Assembly (NCBI GenBank): GCA_027858715.1
Contig: JAQICD010000143.1
Location: 1-37,607 of the forward strand
Direction: 5' to 3'
Length of the DNA: 37,607 bases
DNA from: Prolixibacteraceae bacterium
GTDB lineage: Bacteria; Bacteroidota; Bacteroidia; Bacteroidales; Prolixibacteraceae
Numbering within the stretch: position 1 is the first letter of the stretch; each line of letters starts with the position of its first letter. The translations under genes were made by a program, and so were the position numbers. Below the pieces are notes generated by a model. That model ran no database searches, was not told the DNA's origin, and saw only the letters and a program-made list of their open reading frames with translations. Positions 1 through 8,729 of the stretch are shown here, in pieces.

Positions 1-158
1 CGAGAAGACGAAACAAAGTCAAACTCAACTTTTTCGCGTTGGGGTATATTTATTTTTTCAATATTGAGATTTTTCTCACTTTCTTTTGTTGATGAAATAT
101 TACAGGAAAAAAAGAGTGATCCTATTGCGATTAGTACAATTGTTCGAATATAGTTCAT
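1..158 (-). CDS. Lipoprotein, N-terminal part only (runs off left edge)
   Basis: On the minus strand an ATG at 158 opens a frame that stays open to the window edge (52 codons). It begins MNYIRTIVLIAIGSLFFSC, a short positive start, a hydrophobic core and a lipobox ending in Cys19, so the product should be a lipid-anchored lipoprotein. The following residues are polar (Ser/Thr/Lys/Glu). The frame is too short to identify a family. It lies 83 bases downstream of, and codirectional with, the large macroglobulin-like gene. The lipoprotein on the other side of that gene is a 6-bladed propeller protein, so a second propeller lipoprotein is a reasonable but unproven guess. The signal and frame are seen directly; the function is unknown. 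Confidence 0.6.
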   Translation of the reverse strand, partial: MNYIRTIVLIAIGSLFFSCNISSTKESEKNLNIEKINIPQREKVEFDFVSSS

Positions 159-241
159 AGTTCATTTATTTTCTGATTCATCGTTTCAGCTTTATTTAGA
201 GTATTTGATTTTACTGAGCTTGACGTAACATTATCTCTGCT

Positions 242-3200
242 TTACTGCGTGTGTTCAACTACATGGTTCAAAAACCTGATTTGCTTCTCAATTTTGTTGA
301 CCGGGGGCAGCAGCCAGGCATGGCGCCATGCTGAAGGATTGTAAGTGCTGTTTCTCACCAGCCTGGCTTTGCGGTTCATGTCTTCTGGCATCAGGTTTTT
401 AAATTTTGGGAAATTTGCACTGGTCGGGCTCAATGCCATTTCACGGACATAGGTGCTTGTGGTTTTCCGCTGCTCAAAAGAAACTGTTGAAACCGCAAAC
501 TGTGGAATCCAGAATTCCCCGTTAAACCCATAGCTTATCTCGTTGTGTTCATTAAGCCGTTTGAAAGTTTCCGCATCGCCGCCGGCTGCCAGGTATTCAT
601 CGGGCATCAGGTATTTTTCGCCTTTCGCACTGATTTTCCATCTTGCCCATGCCAGCCCTCCGGTTTCTGCATCAATATAGATTTCGCCCGAGTACAAAGC
701 CCATTCGGCATCATCTGCCTGGTCGAAACTGATGTGGTACATTTTGCGGCCCTGGTAATCATTTTCTCCTTCCAGCGTATATTCATAATTTTTGGCAAAG
801 GCTCTGTTCAAAAACGTAAGATCGGCAAATTGTGGATCCATAACCGGGACGGCACCATTGAACCGGTTCTGGGGTTTAAAGCCAATTTTTGTGCTGAAGT
901 TGTGCGACCGGAAAACCCTGCCATTGTACAGGTGGGTTTCGATGTAAGGATTGGTTTCATCAAGCGGTTGCCACCTTTGGATAAAATAGAAGTCGGAAAG
1001 CTGGTGCAGGTCATGACCGTTGTACAATTGCTCCCTGAAAGCCCCTTCGATAAACCAAGGCTTTGAGTGGCGGTTTTTATACTTGCTGCGATAAAAATCC
1101 TTCATCACCTCATCGACTGCTTTTTCCGACGGTGTGCTATGCTTTTGCTCCAGCACAATGCCATTATTATTGAAATCGCCAAGGGAAATAGTAATTGTTT
1201 GATATCCGGGTTTTGAGATTTCCAGTTTGGTATCATCACCGGCATGTTTTTCATCAACCGAGAACCGGCCCGAAAGCGAGGTGAAGGTAGTTTGGCCTGA
1301 GGTTGTGTTTTTTACCATGGCAAAGGCTGCTGCAGAACTGTCGGGCAACAAGGCCACGGGGCCTGAAAATGCTTCTCCCGCTGTGTTTTCGGAACTTGCG
1401 GCTTTTAAATCTTCGGCCGGCACCGTTTCAAAAAGCGGCCCGGGAACATTATGGATTACTCCCCCGGCTGTTCCATCGGCCGACAAACCGTTTACTTCAA
1501 CCCTGAAGCTGTTCGAAACATCTGAAGCAAAGAATGAGATAACGGCTTTCCCTGTAGAGTCGGTTTTCAAATTTGGGAACCAGACCAGGGTATTCCGGAA
1601 GTCATAAAGCACGCTGTCGGTAACGTTTGTTGAATAGTCGGGGCTGTAGAACTCTTTTGTACGGGCATAACCGTGCAGGGTAATGTTGGCAATTCCTTTG
1701 TAATGATCGGTGCTCAGCAAGCCTGCCCCGTCCTTCGTGTAAATAGACAATACGGCCACGGGCGTTGTAAGTTTATCTGATTCAAGGGACAAATCTCTCA
1801 ATATAATTTGCATATTTGATCCGGAATTGCTGCCCAATTGATATTCATGAATTTCGGCCTCGCTGTTCAGGGCTGCCCGGGCATTGTTGTTTTTAGGGTA
1901 GATTAAATCAAGGGAACTGACAAGCGACGGGTTCAGTGAGATTAAATCGTCTATAGTATATTTTCCAAAAACATTATAAATGTATCCATAGGCATTGGAA
2001 GCTGCAACCATTTGCCCATCCACAAATACAAAAAAGCGGTGTTTCCTTTTATTGATCAGTTGGAAAGATATACATGATGAATCGGACGCAACAATATTTG
2101 ATTTCATTAAAAACTCTCCTCCTCTGAGCATAGAAAGTCGATCATATGTCAAAGTTGTTTGTGAGGTTTCGATACGCAAATCAGGGAAAGCGTCAGAGAG
2201 TATCGAGATCAGCCCGTATTGCCACGGTTTCTCTTCCACCAGTTCTTTTATACGTTTCTGGCCTATCGAATAATCGGGCGACCCGTAATTTTTTGTGATT
2301 TCTTCTTTATAGCTGCCCGTTCTTTTTCCTTCTACAGCCACCTCTTCGATGGCAAAATCGGTGGTGACCATAAAAGTGTCTTCAACCATCCTGCCGGATA
2401 ATACTTTTTCCAGTTCCCCGGTTTCAATTTTGGCCGGCACCGCCTTGCTGCCGGTTGTTGCTTCTACATCATCACCGTGATTTTGCAGGAAGCGGTAGTT
2501 GTCGGTCGGGCGTTTTTGATAGTTGGTGTGCAGCTCCAGGGCATAATCTTTTTTCGACGCCATGCGGTTTTTGGTCTGCACCACGGTGCGCAGCGTATCT
2601 TCAAAATCGCGCAGCAAAAAGGTAAAAGCACCGTTGGTTCCCACTTTCTCTGAAAAAATCTCCATCCTGCTGCCTTTAGTTACCATAGAAACTTCAGCAT
2701 CGGCCGGTATTTTTGCCCGTTTATTGGCGGTACGTACCTTGCCTTCAACATAAATCCCCGGTTCTTCAAGGTATCGGGGAATTGCCATGGTGTCGGCCAA
2801 AACCTTTTCCCAGGCATATCGTCGCCAGCCATTGGTCAGCATAAGCAGTTCCGACTTATAATTCCCTTCGCCGGTGTTTTCAAACAGTACCGTTTCGTGG
2901 CTGTTTTCAAATGGCAGGTCGGAATGCAACGACAGGTATTGGAAAATGTTGGGGGAGCGGTAAAACCCATCGGGGATGCGCGCGGCATCGGTAACCGAAA
3001 GGGCAAAATCGCCTGTAACAGGGTTGCCCTGCTGGTCGGTTGCTTCAAGAACCATGATCACCTGCCCGCGAGGTTCAGTGGGTAAAGTTTCTTCGGCAAC
3101 CGAAAGCGACAGCATATCGGGGTTCTTTACGAAAAACAACCTTTCGGCCTGTGGCTCTTTATCCGAATTGAACAGGGTAAACTGTACAATACCTGTTTTA

Positions 3201-4189
3201 AAATCCTGTTTGCTGAATTGGATTGATACGGGTTGTCCATCTTTTAATTTTAGAACCATTGCCTTTTGTGGCCGCTGGTTTTGTGTGGCAAGGAGGAAAG
3301 CTGTGCTGTCGGCTGGTAAGTTGCCTTTCTTCGATACAACAATTTTAAAATCCTGCTTTCCGGGCATGTCGGCCACGGTCATGGCAAGTCCCGACTGTTT
3401 TGCGGCAGGCAGCTCAAACCGTTGACGTTCATTATCGGCACCATTTACTTGTAAAAAGTAATCATGCCCGGCCTCGGGCGTAAGGGTGAACATCCCTTTT
3501 CCCTTCCACATGGTGTTTGCGGGAGCGATAACCTGGTCTTTACTATCCACAATAAAACCATTGGCGATGGCGCTTTTTCCGTCCTTGCCAGTCACTTCAA
3601 AGGCAACTTTGCAGGCAATGCCTTCAATTAAATCGCCCCCTTCGGGGAAAAAACGTACCGAAAGGTTTTCAGGTACCGGAGTGGTGTCAATGCTTTCGAC
3701 CGGGGTTGTTGAAATGTTTGCTGTTGTGTCCACGGTTGCACCGGCTGTGGTGGTTTCATGCGCCTGGATTATACGGATGGGCTTTGTAAAGTAAAACCCA
3801 CAGCCCATGTTGCGCATCCAGTTGGTATAGGCCACCAGGTGGTAATTGCCCGGTTGCAGGTCGCTGTCGATGGTAAAATTCCCGTGCCCCCTTCCATCTT
3901 CAATTTTACAGAGCTGCTTGTGGCATGTTTGGCCAAAAGGTGTCACCAGTTCAACATACATCACCCTTTCGGTAGTGTTTAGCTTTTGCGAAAGCACATC
4001 GGTGATAAAGGCGCTGAACCACATCTCTTCGTCTGCAACGTATGCGGGGCGGTCGGTTTGGACAAATATTTTTTCATTGTGGTAAACAGACTGGTATATG
4101 GAATAACATTTTACAATATCATTCAACTGGGCTTGAGCTGATGATATGAATAGTATGAATACAACAAGCAACTTTGGTTTGATTTTCAT
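242..4189 (-). CDS. Secreted macroglobulin-like (MG2) protein with TonB-plug-like domain
   Basis: This 1315-residue protein has a Sec signal peptide (about residues 1-20, ending AQA). Next comes an MG2-like beta-sandwich (KIFVQTDRPAYVADEEMWF, about 40-140), the hallmark of alpha-2-macroglobulin-like proteins of Bacteroidota. An MG3-like part starts at RFFPEGGDL (about 180-250). A segment around 640-760 resembles a TonB receptor plug domain, and near 890-940 there is an A2M-like segment (TLVWFPNLKTDSTGKAVISF). The last 290 residues or so form a further domain that I cannot place firmly. No outer-membrane barrel follows the plug-like part, so this is not a TonB receptor. It is probably an outer-membrane or periplasmic protein. 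It sits between two lipoprotein genes on the same strand. A TAnnTTTG box at 4253-4260 could serve as its own promoter. The exact role is not known to me. Confidence 0.75.
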   Translation of the reverse strand: MKIKPKLLVVFILFISSAQAQLNDIVKCYSIYQSVYHNEKIFVQTDRPAYVADEEMWFSAFITDVLSQKLNTTERVMYVELVTPFGQTCHKQLCKIEDGRGHGNFTIDSDLQPGNYHLVAYTNWMRNMGCGFYFTKPIRIIQAHETTTAGATVDTTANISTTPVESIDTTPVPENLSVRFFPEGGDLIEGIACKVAFEVTGKDGKSAIANGFIVDSKDQVIAPANTMWKGKGMFTLTPEAGHDYFLQVNGADNERQRFELPAAKQSGLAMTVADMPGKQDFKIVVSKKGNLPADSTAFLLATQNQRPQKAMVLKLKDGQPVSIQFSKQDFKTGIVQFTLFNSDKEPQAERLFFVKNPDMLSLSVAEETLPTEPRGQVIMVLEATDQQGNPVTGDFALSVTDAARIPDGFYRSPNIFQYLSLHSDLPFENSHETVLFENTGEGNYKSELLMLTNGWRRYAWEKVLADTMAIPRYLEEPGIYVEGKVRTANKRAKIPADAEVSMVTKGSRMEIFSEKVGTNGAFTFLLRDFEDTLRTVVQTKNRMASKKDYALELHTNYQKRPTDNYRFLQNHGDDVEATTGSKAVPAKIETGELEKVLSGRMVEDTFMVTTDFAIEEVAVEGKRTGSYKEEITKNYGSPDYSIGQKRIKELVEEKPWQYGLISILSDAFPDLRIETSQTTLTYDRLSMLRGGEFLMKSNIVASDSSCISFQLINKRKHRFFVFVDGQMVAASNAYGYIYNVFGKYTIDDLISLNPSLVSSLDLIYPKNNNARAALNSEAEIHEYQLGSNSGSNMQIILRDLSLESDKLTTPVAVLSIYTKDGAGLLSTDHYKGIANITLHGYARTKEFYSPDYSTNVTDSVLYDFRNTLVWFPNLKTDSTGKAVISFFASDVSNSFRVEVNGLSADGTAGGVIHNVPGPLFETVPAEDLKAASSENTAGEAFSGPVALLPDSSAAAFAMVKNTTSGQTTFTSLSGRFSVDEKHAGDDTKLEISKPGYQTITISLGDFNNNGIVLEQKHSTPSEKAVDEVMKDFYRSKYKNRHSKPWFIEGAFREQLYNGHDLHQLSDFYFIQRWQPLDETNPYIETHLYNGRVFRSHNFSTKIGFKPQNRFNGAVPVMDPQFADLTFLNRAFAKNYEYTLEGENDYQGRKMYHISFDQADDAEWALYSGEIYIDAETGGLAWARWKISAKGEKYLMPDEYLAAGGDAETFKRLNEHNEISYGFNGEFWIPQFAVSTVSFEQRKTTSTYVREMALSPTSANFPKFKNLMPEDMNRKARLVRNSTYNPSAWRHAWLLPPVNKIEKQIRFLNHVVEHTQ

Positions 4190-4252
4190 GTTTTAGCTTA
4201 ATTGAGAGGTTATCTAAAACTATTTCGTAATAATGGATTTAAAACTACCAAA

Positions 4253-4260
4253 CAAAATTA
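4253..4260 (-). promoter_or_regulatory. Possible -7 promoter box upstream of the macroglobulin-like gene
   Basis: Read on the minus strand the bases are TAATTTTG, an exact match to the Bacteroidota -7 consensus TAnnTTTG, 63 bases before the ATG at 4189. No TTTG -33 box is found at the expected distance, so this is a weak call. Confidence 0.3.
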
Positions 4261-4381
4261 TATTTAACAAGCCATCATATTTATAAAACGCACCAAATAT
4301 CCATAATAAAGTACGAAATATGTATAGATATTATTAAAAAAATTACCTTTATGTTATCTTTTTTCATGGTTACATTATTTT

Positions 4382-5563
4382 TTAAAATTCCTGAAATTTG
4401 TAGACAATAAGTATTGGATTATCAGAAAGGTTTAATTTTTCGAGTAACTCATATTCAATAGAATTGCTATATCTTTTTGATTTTTCTTTTAACGATTTAT
4501 TACTTAGAAGATCATACGGTTCAATTAGAGAAATGAATTTGTTATCACATGACAACCACTTTGGAAAATCGAAGAAACTAATTTGCAATTCGTTATCAGT
4601 TGAGATGAGGCCTTTAATAATTATACCATTTTGGGTAAAGATATTAAACAGACCATTATGAGTAAAACCTTTTTCTGTGTATTGAAAACAAAGCAAGCTG
4701 TCAGATAAAACATATTCTCCATTAAAAAAATTGTTGTTTTGGATCAATTCAATTAGTTGTTTATCGGTTAATTTTGAAGTATTGATAGTTTTGTCCCATC
4801 CTTTGCTTCCGAAATCAAATTCAATCGCCAATTCTATATTTTGCTTATTTATTTTAAAAATTCGATTTAAGAATGGATCATTGTAATAAATTTCATCATT
4901 GAATTTTTTCAATCCGTTTAATGTGTGATATCTATTTTTGGTATTAACACATAAGTTTTTGCCTTTTAAATTGTCACTATAATCTGCAAACGCTATTTTA
5001 CAATGTTCTAATTCTGGATATTTTTTATTATAGCATTTAAAAACATCAATAACTCTATCATTTTCTTTTATTTCATGTTCATTGCCCAGAATGTTCATTT
5101 TTACAGTTTCGACATGTCGGCCATCGTAGTAATAGTTCTGATATTTTCTCCCAGCTAAATCCATCACTGATATTATGTTTTTATGCCTATTAATTGAAAC
5201 ATCATAGGCTTCAATAAATTCATCTGGTCCTTTTCCTACTTTGCCAATTTTATTTAAAAAATTACCTTCTAAATCAAATCTCAATATTTTATTTGAATTT
5301 TGATCATGAATAATTAAGCATGAGGTGTCAGAAAGTACCTCATAGACTTTCCCAATCAAGCAACTATCATTTGTTTCGAGAGGAATATATTTTATGTCCT
5401 TTATTAGGGAGTCAAGTAATATATCATCTGTTACAAGTTCATCTACAACTTGAATATTTATGTATTGGCTGGATTTTTTATGTTCAATTTCCTTGTTGGA
5501 ATTAGTTCTAGAACATGAAACAATAATGACTAAGGTCAAAAGAACTAAATTTATTTTTTTCAT
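4382..5563 (-). CDS. 6-bladed beta-propeller lipoprotein
   Basis: This 393-residue protein opens MKKINLVLLTLVIIVSC: an n-region, a hydrophobic core and a lipobox with Cys17, so it should be a lipid-anchored envelope protein. The body shows the pattern of the 6-bladed propeller lipoproteins common in Bacteroidota: IKYIPLETND near the start, then KILRFDLEGNFLNKIGKVGKGPDEF and repeated blade-like strands. There is no enzymatic motif. Homologues usually stand near TonB-linked or secreted systems, and their ligands are mostly unknown. The gene precedes the macroglobulin-like gene by 192 bases on the same strand and has its own promoter-like sequence at 5583-5612. Base composition is AT-richer than the neighbouring housekeeping genes, which may hint at an accessory origin. 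Confidence 0.7.
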   Translation of the reverse strand: MKKINLVLLTLVIIVSCSRTNSNKEIEHKKSSQYINIQVVDELVTDDILLDSLIKDIKYIPLETNDSCLIGKVYEVLSDTSCLIIHDQNSNKILRFDLEGNFLNKIGKVGKGPDEFIEAYDVSINRHKNIISVMDLAGRKYQNYYYDGRHVETVKMNILGNEHEIKENDRVIDVFKCYNKKYPELEHCKIAFADYSDNLKGKNLCVNTKNRYHTLNGLKKFNDEIYYNDPFLNRIFKINKQNIELAIEFDFGSKGWDKTINTSKLTDKQLIELIQNNNFFNGEYVLSDSLLCFQYTEKGFTHNGLFNIFTQNGIIIKGLISTDNELQISFFDFPKWLSCDNKFISLIEPYDLLSNKSLKEKSKRYSNSIEYELLEKLNLSDNPILIVYKFQEF

Positions 5564-5582
5564 GATTTTTTATTAAATAGAA

Positions 5583-5612
5583 TAAACATAATTGTTAGGG
5601 ATACTACACAAA
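5583..5612 (-). promoter_or_regulatory. Putative Bacteroidota-type promoter of the propeller lipoprotein
   Basis: On the minus strand TTTG (5612-5609) is followed after 18 bases by TATGTTTA (5590-5583), 7 of 8 positions of TAnnTTTG. It lies 19 bases before the ATG at 5563. The two boxes and their spacing fit the known sigma-ABfr promoter layout. Confidence 0.4.
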
Positions 5613-5727
5613 AAGGAGAATTCGCATTTTTAACTTCAGGTTGTTTAAGCGATGTTTTTACACCTGGATGTGAAAACGACAAGCACTACAAGTTAATAAA
5701 CGATTCTGATCATAAAAAAGTAAACCG

Positions 5728-6780
5728 TTACCGCACCCCATACATTTCATCGTAATACTTCTGGTAATCGCCACTGGTAACATTTTCGAGCCATTCTCTA
5801 TTTTCGAGATACCAGTCGATGGTTTTTTCAAGCCCTTCTTCAAATTGCAGGCTGGGTTTCCATCCGAGTTCATGTTGTAGTTTCGACGAGTCGATGGCAT
5901 AACGAAGGTCATGACCGGCACGGTCTTTCACATAAGTAATGAGCTTCTCTGATGTTCCTGTCTCACGTTTCAGTTTGCGATCCATTATTGAGCACATCAG
6001 TTTTATAAGGTCGATGTTTGACCATTCGTTATGGCCACCAATGTTGTAGGTATCGCCGGTTTTGCCTTTGTGGTAAATGGTGTCGATGGCGCGGGCATGG
6101 TCTTCAACCCAAAGCCAGTCGCGTATGTTTTCGCCTTTGCCATACACCGGTAGCGGCTTGTTGTGTTTAATGTTATTAATGAAAAGCGGAATCAGTTTTT
6201 CGGGAAACTGGTACGAACCGTAGTTGTTTGAGCAGTTCGATATTAGTGTAGGCAAGCCAAATGTATCGTGGTAGGCGCGTACAAAATGGTCGGAACTGGC
6301 CTTTGCTGCCGAGTACGGACTGTGTGGGTCGTAGGCCGTTTCTTCGGTAAAAATACCTTCGTTGCCCAGCGAGCCATACACTTCGTCGGTCGAAATGTGG
6401 TAAAACAGTTTTCCTTCGCTGTTGTTGGTCCAAATGCTGCGTGCGGCATTCAGCAGGTTTACAGTTCCGATAACGTTGGTGAAAACAAATTCTGTGGGGT
6501 TCGATATCGAGCGGTCAACATGGCTTTCGGCGGCCAGGTGTATTACCCCGTCAAATTTCTTTTCTTCAAACAGTTTTGAAATGAAATCGCTGTCAACAAT
6601 ATCACCTTTAATAAAAGTGTAATTGGGCTTGTTTTCGATGTCTTTCAGATTGGTAAGATTACCCGCGTATGTAAGTTTATCGAGGTTGAAAATATGGTAT
6701 TCGGGATATTTGTTTACCATAAGCCGCACCACGTGCGAACCAATAAAACCTGCGCCACCTGTTATCAGAATTGTTTTCAT
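5728..6780 (-). CDS. rfbB: dTDP-glucose 4,6-dehydratase
   Basis: The enzyme converts dTDP-glucose to dTDP-4-keto-6-deoxyglucose, the second step toward dTDP-rhamnose and other deoxysugars for surface polysaccharide, in the cytoplasm. The 350-residue protein is an extended short-chain dehydrogenase. The NAD-binding loop GGAGFIGSH is near residue 8. The HLAAESHVDRS motif is typical of RfbB, the catalytic pair Y-x-x-x-K sits in YSAAK, and STDEVYGSL matches the family signature. Full length for the family. It follows galE by 11 bases on the same strand, so the two are probably cotranscribed. No rfbA, rfbC or rfbD is beside it, so the remaining rhamnose genes must lie elsewhere. Confidence 0.95.
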   Translation of the reverse strand: MKTILITGGAGFIGSHVVRLMVNKYPEYHIFNLDKLTYAGNLTNLKDIENKPNYTFIKGDIVDSDFISKLFEEKKFDGVIHLAAESHVDRSISNPTEFVFTNVIGTVNLLNAARSIWTNNSEGKLFYHISTDEVYGSLGNEGIFTEETAYDPHSPYSAAKASSDHFVRAYHDTFGLPTLISNCSNNYGSYQFPEKLIPLFINNIKHNKPLPVYGKGENIRDWLWVEDHARAIDTIYHKGKTGDTYNIGGHNEWSNIDLIKLMCSIMDRKLKRETGTSEKLITYVKDRAGHDLRYAIDSSKLQHELGWKPSLQFEEGLEKTIDWYLENREWLENVTSGDYQKYYDEMYGVR

Positions 6781-6791
6781 ATATCGTCTAA

Positions 6792-7820
6792 TTATTTAAT
6801 TCCCCGTACATTTTTCTCCCAGTTCCAGGCAGATAGCAGCGTTTCTTCCAGTCCGGTTTCTGCTTTCCAGCCCAGTTCTTCGTTGGCATAAGTAGTATCG
6901 GCCCATATTTTTTCGATATCGCCGGCACGACGATCCACAATTTTATAATTCAGCTTAACACCGGTGACTTTTTCAAAACCCTTCACAATTTCGAGCACCG
7001 ATGAACCATTGCCGGTTCCGAGGTTGAAAACTTCAAAGTTTTCTTTGTTCTTTTTGCTCAATAGTCGGTTTATGGCCACCACGTGAGCTTTAGCCAAATC
7101 AACCACGTTAATATAATCTCTTACAGCCGAGCCGTCGGATGTGTCGTAATTGTCGCCAAATACTTTAAGCTCGTCGCGTAAACCGGCTGCTGCTTGCGTA
7201 ATAAAAGGCACCAGATTTTGGGGTACTCCCAATGGCAGTTCGCCAATAAGCGCCGAAGGATGCGCTCCAATGGGGTTAAAATAACGCAGTGCAATTCCCT
7301 TTAATTGTGGATTGGCATGAATGCTGTCTTTCAATATATCTTCGTTTACGCGCTTGGTATTGGCGTATGGCGATTCGGCATCTTTGCGTGGTGTGGTTTC
7401 GGTAACCGGCAGCATATCGGGCTGACCGTAAACCGTACATGATGATGAAAAAACAATGTTCGGAACATCGAATTTCAGTTGGCATTCGATAAGATTCATC
7501 AGCGACACCAGGTTGTTACGGTAGTACAAAAGCGGTTTCTCAACAGATTCGCCAACCGCTTTGCTTGCAGCAAAATGAATGATGGCTTCAATGTCCGGGT
7601 TTTCTTCGAAAAAGTGGCCAAGTCGTTTTAGGTCGGTAAGATCAAACTCTGCAAATCCGGGCTTTACCCCGGTAATTTTTTCTATGTTATCAATTACGTC
7701 AGCCGACGAGTTTGACAAATCGTCAATTATAATTGTTTTGTAACCTGCGTTAATTAATTCTACTACTGTGTGAGAGCCAATGTATCCGGTTCCACCGGTA
7801 ACCAATATTTTTTGTGTCAT
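6792..7820 (-). CDS. galE: UDP-glucose 4-epimerase
   Basis: The enzyme interconverts UDP-glucose and UDP-galactose using bound NAD. The 342-residue protein has the Rossmann loop GGTGYIGSH near residue 8, the family motif SSSCTVYG with the catalytic Ser/Thr region, and Tyr-x-x-x-Lys in YANTK. Further GalE signatures are RYFNPIGAHPS and the C-terminal WKAETGLEETL region. Length is normal. It is the first gene of a galE-rfbB pair. A TAnnTTTG box (7846-7853) sits 25 bases before its ATG. The pair supplies sugars for envelope glycans. Confidence 0.95.
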   Translation of the reverse strand: MTQKILVTGGTGYIGSHTVVELINAGYKTIIIDDLSNSSADVIDNIEKITGVKPGFAEFDLTDLKRLGHFFEENPDIEAIIHFAASKAVGESVEKPLLYYRNNLVSLMNLIECQLKFDVPNIVFSSSCTVYGQPDMLPVTETTPRKDAESPYANTKRVNEDILKDSIHANPQLKGIALRYFNPIGAHPSALIGELPLGVPQNLVPFITQAAAGLRDELKVFGDNYDTSDGSAVRDYINVVDLAKAHVVAINRLLSKKNKENFEVFNLGTGNGSSVLEIVKGFEKVTGVKLNYKIVDRRAGDIEKIWADTTYANEELGWKAETGLEETLLSAWNWEKNVRGIK

Positions 7821-7845
7821 AGTTTATAATAATCAGTATGAATTG

Positions 7846-7853
7846 CAAAAGTA
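7846..7853 (-). promoter_or_regulatory. Putative -7 box for galE-rfbB
   Basis: Minus-strand TACTTTTG is an exact match to TAnnTTTG, 25 bases before the galE ATG. The -33 TTTG is not evident at the right spacing. Confidence 0.35.
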
Positions 7854-7862
7854 TCGAAAAAA

Positions 7863-8729
7863 GTGACAATAATAATACCGGCTTCTTTACTTTTTCTTAT
7901 TTTTAGAAGAATATCGTATTTTATGCCAATGTGTGGTTTTTTTCAAAGATATAAGCTTAATATGCACCAATTGAATCGTTTTATATCTTTTTTGCATGAT
8001 GATAAAAACAAAAATAGCATTGCCGAAAACTGGATCAATACGATAACATTCGACCGTTTTGGGGATTTGTGGCTTGGAACCCTGAACGGGAAGGTTGAAA
8101 AACTGGTTTTTAACTCCAGTTATACCCAAATCGACACCATCATTTCATACGATATTGATGCTTATTCAAGATCAGACGGTTCCGCTCCGAATTCTATAAA
8201 TGTACTCCTCGAAGATTCTGGAGGCAATATATGGATTGGATGTACCTGGGGCTTGCTGCGTATTGATTTTTATTCAAACCAGATACGGAATATTACAGCA
8301 CCAATTTTTAAACTAACGCCACCGGCATCAGCTATATATGCACTTTTTGAAGATGCTGATAAGACGCTTTGGGTAGGGCGCGATATCGGATTGTTCAGAT
8401 TCGGACTTAACGGAATTATGCTCGACTTTTACAGGGAGGAAGATAATGTTGGCTTAACCCATAATTTGGTAACTGCTATTGATCGCGATAAAAACAATAA
8501 TCTGCTAGTTGGAACACTGGGAGGTTTATTTGTGAAACCGCAAAGCGAAAACCACTTTTTTCGTTTTCCTTTTAACAATTCCGATTATGGTATTAATAAC
8601 GAGTTTATCAGTGATATTTATACCGATGATGAACACAACGTATGGATTGGAACTGAAGGGGGCGGTGTAAATAAATACAATACTTTGCAGAAACCCTTTT
8701 ATAGTATTGGTAATCATTTCGGCTACTAA
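7863..8729 (+). pseudogene. Fragment of a two-component regulator propeller sensor
   Basis: The open frame (288 codons from a GTG) carries several two-component-regulator propeller repeats: FGDLWLGTLNG, GGNIWIGCTWG, KTLWVGRDIG, NLLVGTLGG and NVWIGTEGGGVNKY. Intact sensors of this class have a signal peptide, some 14 blades, a Y_Y_Y domain, a membrane helix and a kinase. Here the signal peptide and first blades are missing (the first 40 or so residues look like translated non-coding sequence). The frame stops at 8727 after about five blades. A histidine-kinase core begins at once in another frame. I read this as the degraded 5' part of a sensor gene that lost its ends; it may not be expressed. 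Confidence 0.65.

Noticed and set aside
545..1066. Plus-strand open frames inside the macroglobulin-like gene
   Set aside because: They have no family resemblance, lie wholly antisense to a well-supported gene, and are typical shadow frames of its codon use.
5640..5700. Hairpin after rfbB (around GTTTTTACAC / GTGAAAAC) as terminator
   Set aside because: The stem is AT-rich with a bulge and has no U tract on the minus strand.
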